Assembly (NCBI GenBank): GCA_963971305.1 | Contig: OZ020304.1 | Span: forward strand, 22,302,103-22,366,102 | Direction of reading: 5' to 3' | DNA length: 64,000 nucleotides | Source of the DNA: Arcuatula senhousia | Lineage: Eukaryota > Mollusca > Bivalvia > Mytilida > Mytilidae | Shown: positions 11,523 through 23,100 of the stretch, one piece after another | Numbering within the stretch: position 1 is the first letter of the stretch | Layout of the letters: each line of letters opens with the position of its first letter | Notes under the pieces: generated by a model | What the model was told of the DNA's origin: nothing | Database searches by the model: none | The model's input: only the letters and a program-made list of their open reading frames with translations | Translations under genes and position numbers: made by a program

Positions 11523-11899
11523 AAGTCTTCGTATGATAAGGAACCGGATGGAGATAGTGAAATGGTTAGAATTTGATTATCATTTTCATCTGAATGTTGG
11601 TCAGCATACTAAAGCTGAATACTAGACTGACTTTTGTGTCATTGTTAACTTGACTTCTATATATGTTCCCGTCATGCCTACTAGTATATTCCTTCCAAAG
11701 TTATCTAACAAATATCTTGATAGTTCCTGTCAGATTTATTGTTTGTATTGTTTCAATGTATTTATTTAGCAAATGATTGTCTGGCAACATATGATAGAAT
11801 TAAGTAGATATTAAGATTAGATTCGTGGGTAATTTGTTGATCACCCTAAATTTTTGAACTACAATACACAGGTTTGGCATTATATCAAAATATGATGGC

Positions 11900-14390
11900 G
11901 TTTATTTTTAGAGTTATTGCGCGTCCACGTGTCAATTTTAACAATGAGAAACTGGGTCTTTCGTTAAGACGTGAGTTACTGTTGTTGTTAGATAATCTGA
12001 TTCTTTGTTTCTTTTTCTTTTGTACCAAATGATTTTGTTTTGACCTTTTCCTACTTCCGACATTTGAATGCGTTATAGATATCCCGTTGTTACTCTCGTT
12101 AAAGACTGCTCAAAGTCCCCTCTGACGTGCGACTATTCCACTTCTCCCATTGTCTATGGTTTATTTGGTCATGTTATCACGGGTGATGTAACATCTCAAG
12201 ATAATTGAAAACGATTTATTACGAAATGTGGTTTCCCATTGACCTAAATTCAGGGAGCCACAACGTATAAATTGTAACCATAACTTTAAAATCATCATGG
12301 ACGCTGTGGAGGACTATGCCAGAGCCTGGATAAAGCGGGAAGTGGACCAAGAGCCAGAACTTGAGTCACTGTCAGACTGGGTAAGGACTTTCCGATCTCT
12401 TGTACGCAGCCGAATAGATAAACTTCGCCGGGAAATGTCTTAATCCTCGGCCATGCTCCGTATTCAGAAACCGTGATGCTCTCAATTGTCTCTCTTCGTT
12501 ACATGACAAATATATGTCGCAGCTGCAGACAAGACTTCCAACAATATAGTTTTTATATGAAAAACACACTACTACAAATGTCTGATTCAATAATTAGGCA
12601 TTGATGGTTTATTCATCTGCTAGTGCTTCATACACTCGGACTTCATTTGACAAAGATGAGATCATAGCAAACCATAACTATTCTATGTCCTCTTTAAATA
12701 TATCATTGAAAAAGAAACATGAAACGTAACCATATTTGTAATGGATACCTAAACTTCACAAAAATCCGTACAAAGAAAGGTATATAGCAGGATCTTCATC
12801 GTGTTCAACTACAGAATTGTCCGTTCAACTCACTAAGATTTTGTCTGATGTCAAGGAAGGTTAACAAGCAAACTTTGACACTATAGAATTAATCATATGT
12901 GGATTTTAAAGAACTCAAAAGATTTGTTAGATAATTTTAAATCCCGGTCATTCTCTGAGATTCATTATTTGAAAACTTTCGATTTTTCAACATTGTACAC
13001 CACATTGCCACACGAAAAACTTAAATGTCGCCTGAAGAAACTTATTGAAAAGGTCATTTCGAATTCAAGGAACTTCATTGTTTTCGGTTATAAATCTACA
13101 TTTTTCCAAAACATCTTAGGCGACAAACATTTGATATTCTGGGGGATGGATGGTAGCCCCTCGACAATTAATTTTTTTCAAAATTTTCGAAGACGAGAAT
13201 TTTTTTTTTTTTAACAACACCGAAAACAATTTTTTTCATTCGCACTTTTGTTTACGCTGTGTAGCCCAGATTCACCAAAACAATTATTTTTTTCTTTCTG
13301 GGTCAGAACAATTTATTTTTTGCCAAATAATTGAAAACAATTTTTTTTTCTCCAAAAAATCCATACCCCCCCCAGAATTTCAAATGGTTGCTGCCTTAAA
13401 AAGATATTGATTTGTTACACTTTGGATCAAATTTCCAGTATGCTTGTTTTCCGTATTGAAAACATATTTGTCACATTTTGAGGAGAGATTTTTCAACAAC
13501 AAATCGGCATTCCAATGGGAACAAACTGTGCTCCTCTCCTCGCCGACTTGTTTTATACTCTTACGAAACTGAATTTCTTCAGGAACTCGTAAAGAACAAG
13601 AAGATGAAAGAAGCAAGGTCCTTTAATCTCACTTTCATATATATTGATGACGTCCTCTTTGTCAACAACTCTTCGTTTGGTAGATAGATTTTTCCAATAT
13701 ATCCTCCAGAGCTAGAGATTAAACAATCACCGAATCTGTTTGCTCTACATCATTTTTGGATCTACATCTCGAATTTGACCCGGGTGATCATTTCAGTACA
13801 AAAAATAACGATAATAGAGACGATTTTAATTTTAAAATTATTAATTTTCAAAACCTGAAATTTTACATACAAACGTCACCTGTATACGGTGTCCATACTT
13901 CATTACTAATTCGATATGCCAGGGCTTGTATAACTTTTTATTCAGATGTTTTGATCCGACACCGCTTTCTCCGTAACCGACTATAAGGAAATACTTCTCA
14001 TACGATTTCTAAAAAAGTATTTCTTCGTTATCAGCCACTGGTTGCAAAATTCAATATCATGTTAGACGAAATGGTTAGTTCTTGCTTTGATTAGTGTTTG
14101 GCTGGTTGATGTACTAGATGATCACCTTAGTATCCCTAATATTTCTTCACAAAGCTGTTTTGTTTTGTGTAACTACCGGAACAAAGATCGCAATGAAAGG
14201 GGTTGTTCGGCGCGCCTTAAAACCTGGTTTAACCCATCATTTCTTTTGAAATACTTGTACCAATCAGGACGATTGGAATCTTCCTTTTTTTACGGTATGT
14301 CTTCCTAGTGTTATCTTGTCTTATGGACATTTGAGATTGATTCTCCAAGTTCGGTAATTTTGTTATTGCCTTTATTTACATTCAATAGTT
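11900..14390 (+). pseudogene. Decayed Penelope-like element, copy in unit 2
   Basis: Same blocks as the unit 1 copy: PKLHKNPYKERY near 12750, FDFSTLYTTLPH at about 12980-13015, IGIPMGTNCAPL near 13505-13535 and YIDDVLF near 13640-13665, then the FDPGDHFSTKNNDNRDDF-like block at 13770-13830 and the 3' UTR to about 14390. Stops, frameshifts and the MITE make it non-functional. Confidence 0.8.
13138..13386. mobile_element. Foldback MITE inside the Penelope relic (unit 2)
   Basis: Counterpart of the element at 9689-9932, with the same inverted ends (CATTTGATATTCTGGGGG / CCCCAGAATTTCAAATGG). It carries a short extra piece ('CAATTAATTTTTTTCAAAA') not present in unit 1. Confidence 0.75.
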
Positions 14391-15027
14391 TTGGAATTGC
14401 AACAATTACTACTCCATATCGAAAATGATTATGTCAAACAAAATCAGACTTGCGATTTAATTAAAATAATCGTATCATAACACAATAACATGTAAATGTG
14501 AACTTAAATTATTAGGGAGGATGTTCTGGATCTGACAGACATATACTGTCCTTCAAAACTTAGTATACTATTAGTGTGATTCAAAGCAATGGAGTTTTAA
14601 TCAAGTAATTTAAAATCTCTTTAAATTTCTTACATTTTTGTAGTTTCTATAACAGAAATACTCTGCATATTAAAGGCAATCTAGCCAAAAGTTAGAAATT
14701 GACATACATCATATGAATATGAAGAGTATTTTACAATTTAACAAAACAAAATACAATTAGCAAAACGGATATAAAACAGTTAAGTTTAGTATGCCGTATA
14801 TGCATATTTCAGTGAGAAACCTCTCATCAGCGGCAATGGAATCAAAACTCGGAAGGTCAAAAACCAAATGTATTGAACGAAAAGTTCAAAACAAAAAGAG
14901 TTCAAGCAAGAAAGCCAAATCCAGCACCTAGGATATTGACCATGTGAACTTCAGGGAAAGATAACTCGTGTTTAAAACATTTTTGAATTTTACAATCGAA
15001 AATTTTATTCTCAAAAATAATAAAGTT

Positions 15028-15600
15028 AATTAGTAAATTTATTACAAATATGCCGAGTTTGAATTTTATCAATGATAAACCTTTGTCACTATGCAAAAGA
15101 TTTTGAGCATTAAAATTTATATGGTGACAAAGATATACAATACTCCTAACATAACCAAAAACATATTGATTAGTGTTTTGCTGATTGTTGTACTGAAATG
15201 ATCATCTTATTATCCTAATATGGAGTAAGGCATTGCCTAAATGCGAGCATAGCTAAAAGGGACTACGTTTTTTTGTTCTAAATGTCGACATTCAGGGATA
15301 TCGCTATCATTTAATTTCCAATATTTCCATTTGCTTATTTTGGGGCGAGATGGTATGGGGCGATTAAGCTTCGAGACACGTTAGTTTCGTACGTGCATAT
15401 AACCAAGACCAAACGAGCAGCTTATGTGTATTTATTATTTTAAGAATATTATTTTCTTGTAAAAAACGCAATTTATTATTTTTTAAGCATTATTTCTTTT
15501 CTTATAAATTATTTTAACATTCACTCCGGACCTGTAAAAATAATAACCCTTTCCGGACCATAAAAAATCTAAATCAGCATTAGCAAATTTCTCGCGGAAA
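15028..15600. other. No gene recognised; Penelope-like 3' traces
   Basis: Around 15160-15220 the words GATTAGTGTTTTGCTGATTG and TACTGAAATGATCATC resemble the Penelope 3' region. The rest is unassigned. Confidence 0.4.
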
Positions 15601-15629
15601 CAAATACCGTAGAGCTCTCCGCTCGAGCG

Positions 15630-15660
15630 GGCACTTCGTGCCCGCTTGCGAGCTATGCTC
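15630..15660. other. Strong hairpin
   Basis: GCGGGCACTTCGTGCCCGC is a perfect 8-bp stem with a TCG-type loop, flanked by GAGC words. It resembles the terminal hairpins of the pearl-like families in this window, so it may be the end of a degraded element. No companion tandem core was found next to it. Confidence 0.5.
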
Positions 15661-15719
15661 GCTATTATGTCTTCGCAGCCGTGTTGCATTGTGTGTTACT
15701 ACAAGTCCCTAAGATAGTA

Positions 15720-15880
15720 ATGGAAGGGGGAGGTTTGGCGCGTCATAAAATCAAGTCAGGACCATTGCAATCTACAACTATTCCGGTGTGTCTTCCGTGT
15801 TTTGTCTTTTCTCTTGGACATTGACATTGATCCTCCGAGTTCGGTAATTTTGTTATTACCTTTATTTGCGTAAACAGAGA
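15720..15880 (+). repeat. Penelope-like 3' UTR fragment
   Basis: GAGGTTTGGCGCG, TCAGGACCATTG and TTCGGTAATTTTGTTATTACC follow the order seen at the ends of the Penelope copies at 10740-10920 and 14200-14380. Confidence 0.6.
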
Positions 15881-16659
15881 TCAAAACAAGTTAAATAAAG
15901 TAAGGATAAATAGTTAGAATACTGTTTTGAGATATCAAAGTTCAATATTCTTTTAAATTTAAATATAACAAAACATTCAAAAATTATATGACATGTTACA
16001 AAGTTTGAATGGAATCAAAATGAAAAACATGTCAGTCACAAAGTTATATAACAAAGATACACTGCAAACGGTAATATTTTTATGAAAGTCATAGGCGTGT
16101 ACATTCTCCTTTTAGCGTCCAGATGGGTAGATTGTTTTGTTGCCCTGCAACAATAAAACAACTTGAATAAGACCACACTGAAGTATGAATATCAAAATAA
16201 ATTGTTCACAATAACAATAAAAGAACGAAGTGCAAAGACTGAAAGGTTGTGTAACAAAAATCATGAACTGCTTAGCCTTCCGGAAAACCTTTGTTATCTC
16301 TTGTTTTGCATTGAACCCGCTTTTTTTTATTTTGGAGTGTGCATGACTTGTTTGTGTTCTGTTGTATGTAAATGTGATTTTGTATTATGCATTGTAAATT
16401 TATATATACAAATTTAAAGAACAAATTTTGGGGGAGGGGCAAAGTAGAGTTACCCGAAATATTTGGATAAGTAATTCAAATTTTCTATGTGGGTTTTTCT
16501 TTTTGTGCGATTTGTTATTTGTGATATATTTTATGGCTGCTAATTCTAGGCCTTTTTCTGACATACGACATTCGATTGTCTCATTACTAAACCTCTGCTT
16601 CTCAGACATGATCCAGTGTTTAATGACTGCATTTAAAACCAAACACAACCAGTAAGTTT

Positions 16660-16883
16660 TTAAACAAAACAGTTTACAAATGCCTGTATTCGAAACCAAC
16701 ATGTTATAAAAACAAATATTAAGCCTGGTCTATTATTCAATCTATTACCCGCTTGAACTGCTTGTGCTCTGTTATAGGCTATGGCCTCTTGTATTAATTT
16801 AAATATATATGGTAGTTCTCTGGAGATTTGTTCTTCTTTTTCTTTCCATGCTTTCAATTCTTTGCATCTTTCTTCTTTGTTTT
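16660..16883 (-). pseudogene. Terminal-exon fragment related to 2092-2366 (paralogue 3)
   Basis: After a TTTTGTAG acceptor the frame reads NKEERCKELKAWKEKEEQ, close to RRKELKVWKEKDEQ in the exon at 2.1 kb, then a short divergent end. The transmembrane helix that precedes this motif in the 2.1 and 18.1 kb copies is missing. I read it as a truncated or decayed member of the same local family. Confidence 0.4.
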
Positions 16884-16899
16884 CTACAAAACAAATTTC

Positions 16900-17600
16900 T
16901 AAAAACCTAAACTCGGAGGGCCAAAGTAGAGATACCCATAATACTATTACTTTGAATCAACAAGTCATTTTTTTCATTCACATCTCCTTAATATATAGTA
17001 CTAATGATTATTGTCATCTTTGATCACTTTCTATCTTAATTGGTTTCATTGGAACATGCAACTAGGTCGATCCTTGACGACAAAATACGAAAACTTCGAT
17101 GTTTGTGTTATTGTTATTATCATTAATAAGCATGCATTATGTATGTTAATTGTTTAAAGTGTTTGTATCAATATAAGCTAATTGCTTGTTTCCGAATCCT
17201 ATAGTCTTTTTGTTTTAATTATTTGTACATATGTTGGATACTATCGATAAAATATGTTTAAACTAAACTTCGGTGTTTGTGCTCACATCAATTGTCGCTT
17301 AGGTTCAAGAAGTGATTGTTAGACCTCTGCTTCATGTGAAAATAGAAATAACAAAAACAAAGGTGCGCAATAAGTCGCTTTTGGACTGCCGGTTCTCTTC
17401 TGGAAAACGCGTATCCCAAATTGTACAAATATGTTGTCTATAAGAAGCATTCGATTATTTGCTTCTCTATAAATTTCTTCTTTTTCTTTAACAATATAAA
17501 GCTTTGTATAATTGAATTAAAGATCTTTGTACCTGCGTTTTTATTCTTTTTGAAAAGGCTACGTTTAATAAGATTTAAGCTGTAATTATGATATATATAT
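16900..17600. other. No gene recognised
   Basis: AT-rich. A phrase near 16915 (GGGCCAAAGTAGAGATACCC) repeats one near 16435 (GGGGCAAAGTAGAGTTACCC), a short local duplication. Confidence 0.4.
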
Positions 17601-17616
17601 AAGCATATAATTTTGA

Positions 17617-17905
17617 AAAATCAAACATCTTTCGAATACTTAAGTTTCCAAAATTTCCTTAGTATCACCAATTACCAATTTAAATAATTTTGGAGGCCAG
17701 TTTTCATGAATTAGTCCTTTTCTGAAGGCTTAATTCTGACTTTTTTGGCTAAAACGCTCACGATTTCGAAAAATCGAAATATTTCGAATACTTTAGGTTC
17801 CACAATTGGTTGACACCATTTTTTTTTCAGTATCATCAATCAAATAATTTTAGAGGCCAGTTTTCATGAATCAGTTTTATTAACAGACTGAATTCTCACC
17901 TTTTA
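17617..17905. repeat. Two-copy tandem repeat of about 155 bp
   Basis: Both units carry GAAAAATC, TTTCGAATACTT, TAATTTT(G/A)GAGGCCAG and TTTTCATGAATNAGT in the same order. The copies are moderately diverged. Confidence 0.65.
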
Positions 17906-18012
17906 CGAATAAACATCGAAAAAATATCACATGCAATTTCAAGCCAATTCATTGCCTCTTGGTGGTGTTTTAATATACACATGATGCAGTTAACATTGGT
18001 TTGAACTCGAAA

Positions 18013-18305
18013 TCAGCATGTGAACAAACAATAGTTTGAGGAGTAGTCAGGGGAATAGGACACAAAAATATTTCTATCCATACTCTTACTTGCTTGAACT
18101 CCTATTGCTGGTTTATCTTGTTCGTGTTTTCTTTTCATCTTCTTTTTATGTTTATCCATATTATTTTCTTCTTTTTCTTTTCTTGTTTGTTGTATTTTCC
18201 TCTTTATTTGCAATACAATTCGATACACACACCAATTGCAAATCAAAAAGCAAAACGCTACACTACCAAGCACACCTAAGATTTCAAGAACTATTCTCCA
18301 ACGGT
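18013..18305 (-). CDS. Terminal exon, single-pass membrane protein with charged tail (paralogue 2)
   Basis: It begins after the acceptor ATTTCTTTTAG (phase 1) and runs to a stop at 18013. It encodes RWRIVLEILGVLGSVAFC, a hydrophobic helix (AFCFLICNWCVYRIVL), then a Lys-rich segment (KRKIQQTRKEKEENN..KKKMKRKHEQDK) and a tyrosine-containing end. Acceptor context, phase and the WRIVL motif match the exon at 2092-2366, so the two are paralogues. The layout (helix, then basic cytoplasmic tail) suggests the last exon of a type I membrane protein. No ectodomain exon was recognised upstream; part may lie in or beyond the sequence gap at 18553. Function unknown. Confidence 0.5.
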
Positions 18306-18552
18306 CTAAAAGAAATTGTATGATTATACACTTTTATGCAATCATTTAGCTTTTACAAAATCATGCACAATGTAATTGTGACAAGCTTAAACTTATTGCA
18401 CGCCACAGTCACTAAATACCCATTTACTGAGTTTATCTCCCGTAAACTGTAGTTATCTGTCGATAAACTGGGTTTATCACTCGCTAACTATAGTTTGCTG
18501 ATGCTAATGATAATTTCAGTTGTAAAAATTTATCATTAGCGGTCGATAATGG

Positions 18553-18652
18553 NNNNNNNNNNNNNNNNNNNNNNNNNNNNNNNNNNNNNNNNNNNNNNNN
18601 NNNNNNNNNNNNNNNNNNNNNNNNNNNNNNNNNNNNNNNNNNNNNNNNNNNN
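18553..18652. other. Assembly gap (100 N)
   Basis: Exactly 100 N, the usual placeholder for a gap of unknown length. It abuts a minisatellite, which probably caused the break. Confidence 0.95.
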
Positions 18653-19375
18653 ATAGATTTTTACCATTCTTCTGTAAGTGGGAATAGATTTTTACCATTC
18701 TTCTGTAAGTTATTATCCATGTGGAAAATAAAGATCATATCAGTATCCCAAGCATGTATTGTTCTTAGCCTCCATAGGTGCACCTACCATACAAAAATGG
18801 TTGATATGGTACTATTCAGTAAGTGAGAATAGATTTTTACCATTCTTCTGTAAGTAGGAACAGATTTTTACCATTCTTCTGTAAGTGGGAACAGATTTTT
18901 ACCATTCTTCTGTAAGTGGGAACAGATTTTAACCATTCTTCTAGATCTGTAAGTAATTATCCATGTGGAAAATATAGGTCAAATATAGCATCTGAAACTT
19001 GCATTGTGCTAAGCATCACTAGGTGTGCCTACCATACAAATGTGGTTGATACATGGCACTTGTCAGTAAGCGGGAATGGACTTTAACCAATCTTCTGTAA
19101 GTGTCATCCATGCGGAAAATATGTCACAGCCAGCATCCGAAACATGCATTGTGGCACTTGCCATTAACTGGAAATGGACCTTTACTATTCTTCTGTAAGA
19201 GCAAACGACGACGCCACCGACGCTGACATATCTGTAAGTGGCCATTTATTTGAAAAATGTATGTCATAGCCAGCATCCGAAGCATGCATTGTGCTAAGCA
19301 TCACTTGCCACACCTGCCATATATACTTATATGGTTGATGCGGCACTTATCAGTAATTGGGTACGGACCTTAACC
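18653..19375. repeat. Minisatellite and larger tandem repeat next to the gap
   Basis: A unit of about 31 bp (AGATTTTTACCATTCTTCTG plus TAAGTGGGAAT) occurs at least six times (about 18653, 18684, 18831, 18862, 18893, 18924). It sits inside a larger repeat of about 150-190 bp carrying 'ATCCATGTGGAAAATA', 'AAGCATGYATTGT' and 'CCTACCATACAAA'. It resembles the core of a pearl-like element, but the ends are not visible. Confidence 0.75.
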
Positions 19376-19429
19376 ATTCTAACACATAACCCCCACCTCA
19401 TTTGTGAAAGAAGCAAAGGTGTACCAAAG

Positions 19430-19660
19430 GGGTAATCAGTATCATAAAACCGTAAAGACGAAGACAAAACTGGTAGACAAAAAATCATCATAACAAAACA
19501 AACCACATAACAAAATAAAACACACACACACACAAAACAACACAACCGCATTCAGCAACGTGAACTCAAGTCGAAACGAGAGTGAACTCAGGTGCTCCGG
19601 AAGAGTAAGCAGTTCCTTCTTGCTATAGCACACCCGCCACGTTGCCAAAGATGGATTTAG
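19430..19660 (-). repeat. Dispersed repeat R1 (inverted copy)
   Basis: The complement carries TCCGGAGCACCTGAGTTCAC and TCTCGTTTCGACTTGAGTTC followed by a GTGTGTGT run, as at 4150-4440. Confidence 0.6.
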
Positions 19661-19679
19661 TGTTGGTCAAATCCGGAAA

Positions 19680-20190
19680 GGATGACATTACAAATCTCTA
19701 CGTCAAACCAACATCTGTGCTCATCTGAGAGATAGAATTCCCGTATTTGTATACAAGCACATGATGTCTTCCGTAAAATTTCTTGTGAGTTGAGCTTAAG
19801 TCAACTTCTACTAATGATCATTCCATCCATCCTGACAGGTTTGATAATATCTCATGAATGTTTCTGACAAAAAGCTTGACAGAAATTTTTATATACTTGA
19901 AAGGTCCAAAATAAAAAGCTTTAATCCGAAAATTTAAAAATTCTAAAAAAAAACTTTAGTTTGTCATACTGACCAAAATGATAAATTTAAAATCGTTTTC
20001 ATTTCTGAGAAAGGATTAATAAAATTTCTTACGGTCGTACATGAGTTAAATCTAATGCTCCTGGACAAGTGGTTGTGGGAAGGTGGAATAAACATATAAA
20101 TACATGCATTACTGTCTTCTTGATCCGGACAAGTTACTCTTGTCAACAACAACGATGAGATTCAACTCTAAACGATCCATTAACTTCCGT
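19680..20190. other. Unassigned; 3' flank of gene A
   Basis: Contains 'TTTCTGACAAAAAGCTTGACAG', which is shared with the repeat at 24640-24840, so a repeat relic is likely. No gene seen. Confidence 0.4.
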
Positions 20191-23100
20191 TTATGCTTTT
20201 CCAGGATAGACAACTTCATTATAAGAAGGTGGTGGTGCCGATGCAGTAGGGTGTCTATTATCATGTAAATGTTGATCAGCATCATGGCTGTACGTATGTT
20301 GACTTGTTGGTGGATAGTTGTATTGGGTTTGTGGTGGATAGTTAATGACATCACTTTGATGAATATTTTGTTGATGATGTTGTTGACCTGCAATAAAACA
20401 TATTTACTTAAAAGCCACTTGCTTATCATTAATCAAAAACAAAAAACAACAGCTGAACAACAAAGTACAAGGTGGACATTCCTAAATTGAAATTGGTATT
20501 TTAACGTTTTAAAAAATTGCGGCTTTAAATTAGGAAAAGTCTGAGTTGTATTAACTTAACAATAACACTGACAAAGATATAATGTAGTTGTTCAAAAAGG
20601 AATGGGCATTCCAATGACAATACAAGAGGCTCCCAGGAGCCTGAATCGCTCACCTGGTCTTGATGTTGACCCTATACTTTTGTAGAGCTAAATGAGCTGA
20701 ACATTTAAGCAAGCAACAGCTTTTCTCTACCTGCAATAGTTTTCATTCTATAGGCCAAAAACACCATTTTTCACCTATAAGGGGCCATAACCCCTATAAG
20801 GAGTCATCTGACAACTTTGACCCTATGGAGACTTTTGTAGAGCTATATGAGCTGAACATTTAAGCAAGCAACAACTAATCTCTATCTGCAATAGTTTTCA
20901 TTCTGTAGGCCAAAAACATTAAAAATCGCTTTTTTCAGGGGCCGTAACCCCTATAAGGGGTCATCTGACAACTTCGACCCTATGGAGAATTTTGTACAGC
21001 TAAATGAGCTGAACATTTAAGCAAGCAACAGCTAATCTCTATCTGCAATAGTTTTCATTCTGTAGGCCAAAAACATGAAAAATCAAATCGCTATTTTTCA
21101 TGGACCGTAACCCCTATAAGGGTTCATCTGACAACTTGGACCCTATGGAGAATTTTGTAGAGCTAAATGAGCTGAACATTTAAGCAACAGCTAATCTCTA
21201 TGTGCAATAGTTTCCATTCTGTAGGACAAAAACATGAAAAAACGCTATTTTTCAAGGGCCGTAACCCCTATAAGGGGTCATCTGACAACTTCGACCCTAT
21301 GGAGACTTTCGTAGAGCTAAATGAGCTTAACATTTAAGCAAGCAACAGCTAATCTATATCTGCAATAGTTTTCATTCTGTAGGCCAAAAACATGAAAAGT
21401 GGCTATTTTTCACCTTTAAGGGGCCGTAACCCCTATAAGGGGTCATCTGACAACTTCGACCCTATGGAGACTTTCGTAGAGCTAAATGAGCTAAACATTT
21501 AAGCAAGCAACAGCTAATCTCTATCTGCAATAGTTTTCATTCTGTAGGCCAAAAACATGAAAAAATGTTATTTTTCACCTTTAAGGGGCCGTAACCCCTA
21601 TAAGGGGTCATCTGACAACTTTGACCAAATGGAGACTTTTGTAGAGCTTTTGATGCTGAATCAGTAGCGTGGCCTCAGATTTCCTCTATCTCTTATACTT
21701 TTTGATTTATAAGCCAAAAACAGTAGTCTGACCCCCCTAGTCTATTTTTAGCAACGGCGGCCATGTTTTTTATCAAAGCATTTCAAAATGAGGATCGTTT
21801 GTTGCCAACATGTCATATATCATTCCTGCCAAGTTTCTGTTAAATTGGTTCAGTGGTTTCAGAGGAGAAGATTTTTGAAATTGTTAACGGACGACAGACG
21901 ACGACGGACGACGACAGACGACGACGGACGCATAGTGATGGCATAAGCTCACATGGCCTTTGGCCAGGTGAGCTAAAAAAGCTACGCCAAGCGCAGCATG
22001 ATACGACCGCAACAAGTTGAACCCTGTACGTTGGAGGCCCAGTATGGATAGTCTATTGCTTTGGTCACATGAAGCCCATGGTGGACTTACAAAGCTTTTT
22101 GACACATGCATCCTGTGGTGGACTTAAAAATGCATTTTTGACACATTTATATTTACATCAACATTTTGGCCCTTTGACCCCTAATTTCTCAAAAACAGTA
22201 AAAATATTGCAATGCCGATTAAAAAATAAGGCAGACATATTCACAAGGAATCCAATGAAAAAAAGATTTTGAAAATCGGACCACAAATAAAAAAGTTGAT
22301 TTTATGGGCGTGGCCTGTCTTTAGCCTCCCTGTAGCAATGTAATGGTGAAATACATATCAAAATCATTGACACATTAAGTAGATAGAAATTAATGATGAA
22401 TTCAATAAAAAAAGAATTTTCTAAATCGAATGAATGATAAACATTCTACAACAGGTTTATCAATGCACCTGTTTTAGCCCTTTTTGGCCCTTTTTTCTAA
22501 AACAGAAGGGGCCACAAACCCCAAATACAAAACCAACATTCCTTTAGTGGATATAATTATCATATTATAACTTCATAACAATTGGCACGCCCACTACAAC
22601 TTAATTTTTGGTTTAAATGACAAACCTTTAAAAACGGCGTTTTTGGCCCCTTTGACCCCTAAATTCTCAAAAACAGTAAGAGATATTGCAAATCTGATTG
22701 AAAAATGCAGGCAGGGATTTTCACAAGGATTCCAATGAAAAAAAGATTTTGAAAATCGGACAACAAATAAAAAAGTCAATTTTTTGGGTGTGGCCCCTTT
22801 TTGACCCCCAGTAGCAATGTAACGGTACAAGATACATCAAAGCCGTTGATACATATTGTTGACAGAATTTATTGAGGAATACAATAAAAAAAGAATGATC
22901 AAAATCGGATGAAAATTAAACATTCTACAGAAGTTTTGTCAATATACCCATTTTTGCCCCTTTTGGCCCTTTTTTCTTAAACGGTAGGGGCCAGAAACCC
23001 CAAATGCAATACCAACCTTCCTTTAGTGGTTATAAACATTATATCAAAATTTTATAACCATTGGTCAACCACAACTCAAGTTATCGCACGGAAACCAAAG

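Larger units (their letters stand above)
8082..11528. repeat. Segmental tandem duplication, unit 1 (about 3.45 kb)
   Basis: The stretch beginning TCGTATGATAAGGAACCGG is repeated directly at 11529 with only scattered substitutions and small indels. Both units hold the same decayed Penelope element, the same foldback MITE inside it and the same trailing segment. Unit 1 lacks about 50 bases after 'AAATCCAGCA' that unit 2 keeps (about 14925-14975). Confidence 0.9.
11529..15027. repeat. Segmental tandem duplication, unit 2 (about 3.5 kb)
   Basis: Direct repeat of 8082-11528. Homology starts at TCGTATGATAAGG and ends near CTCAAAAATAATAAAGT. Small differences (for example a short loss in the 12660s, and differing homopolymer lengths) show that the two units have been separate for some time. 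Confidence 0.9.
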
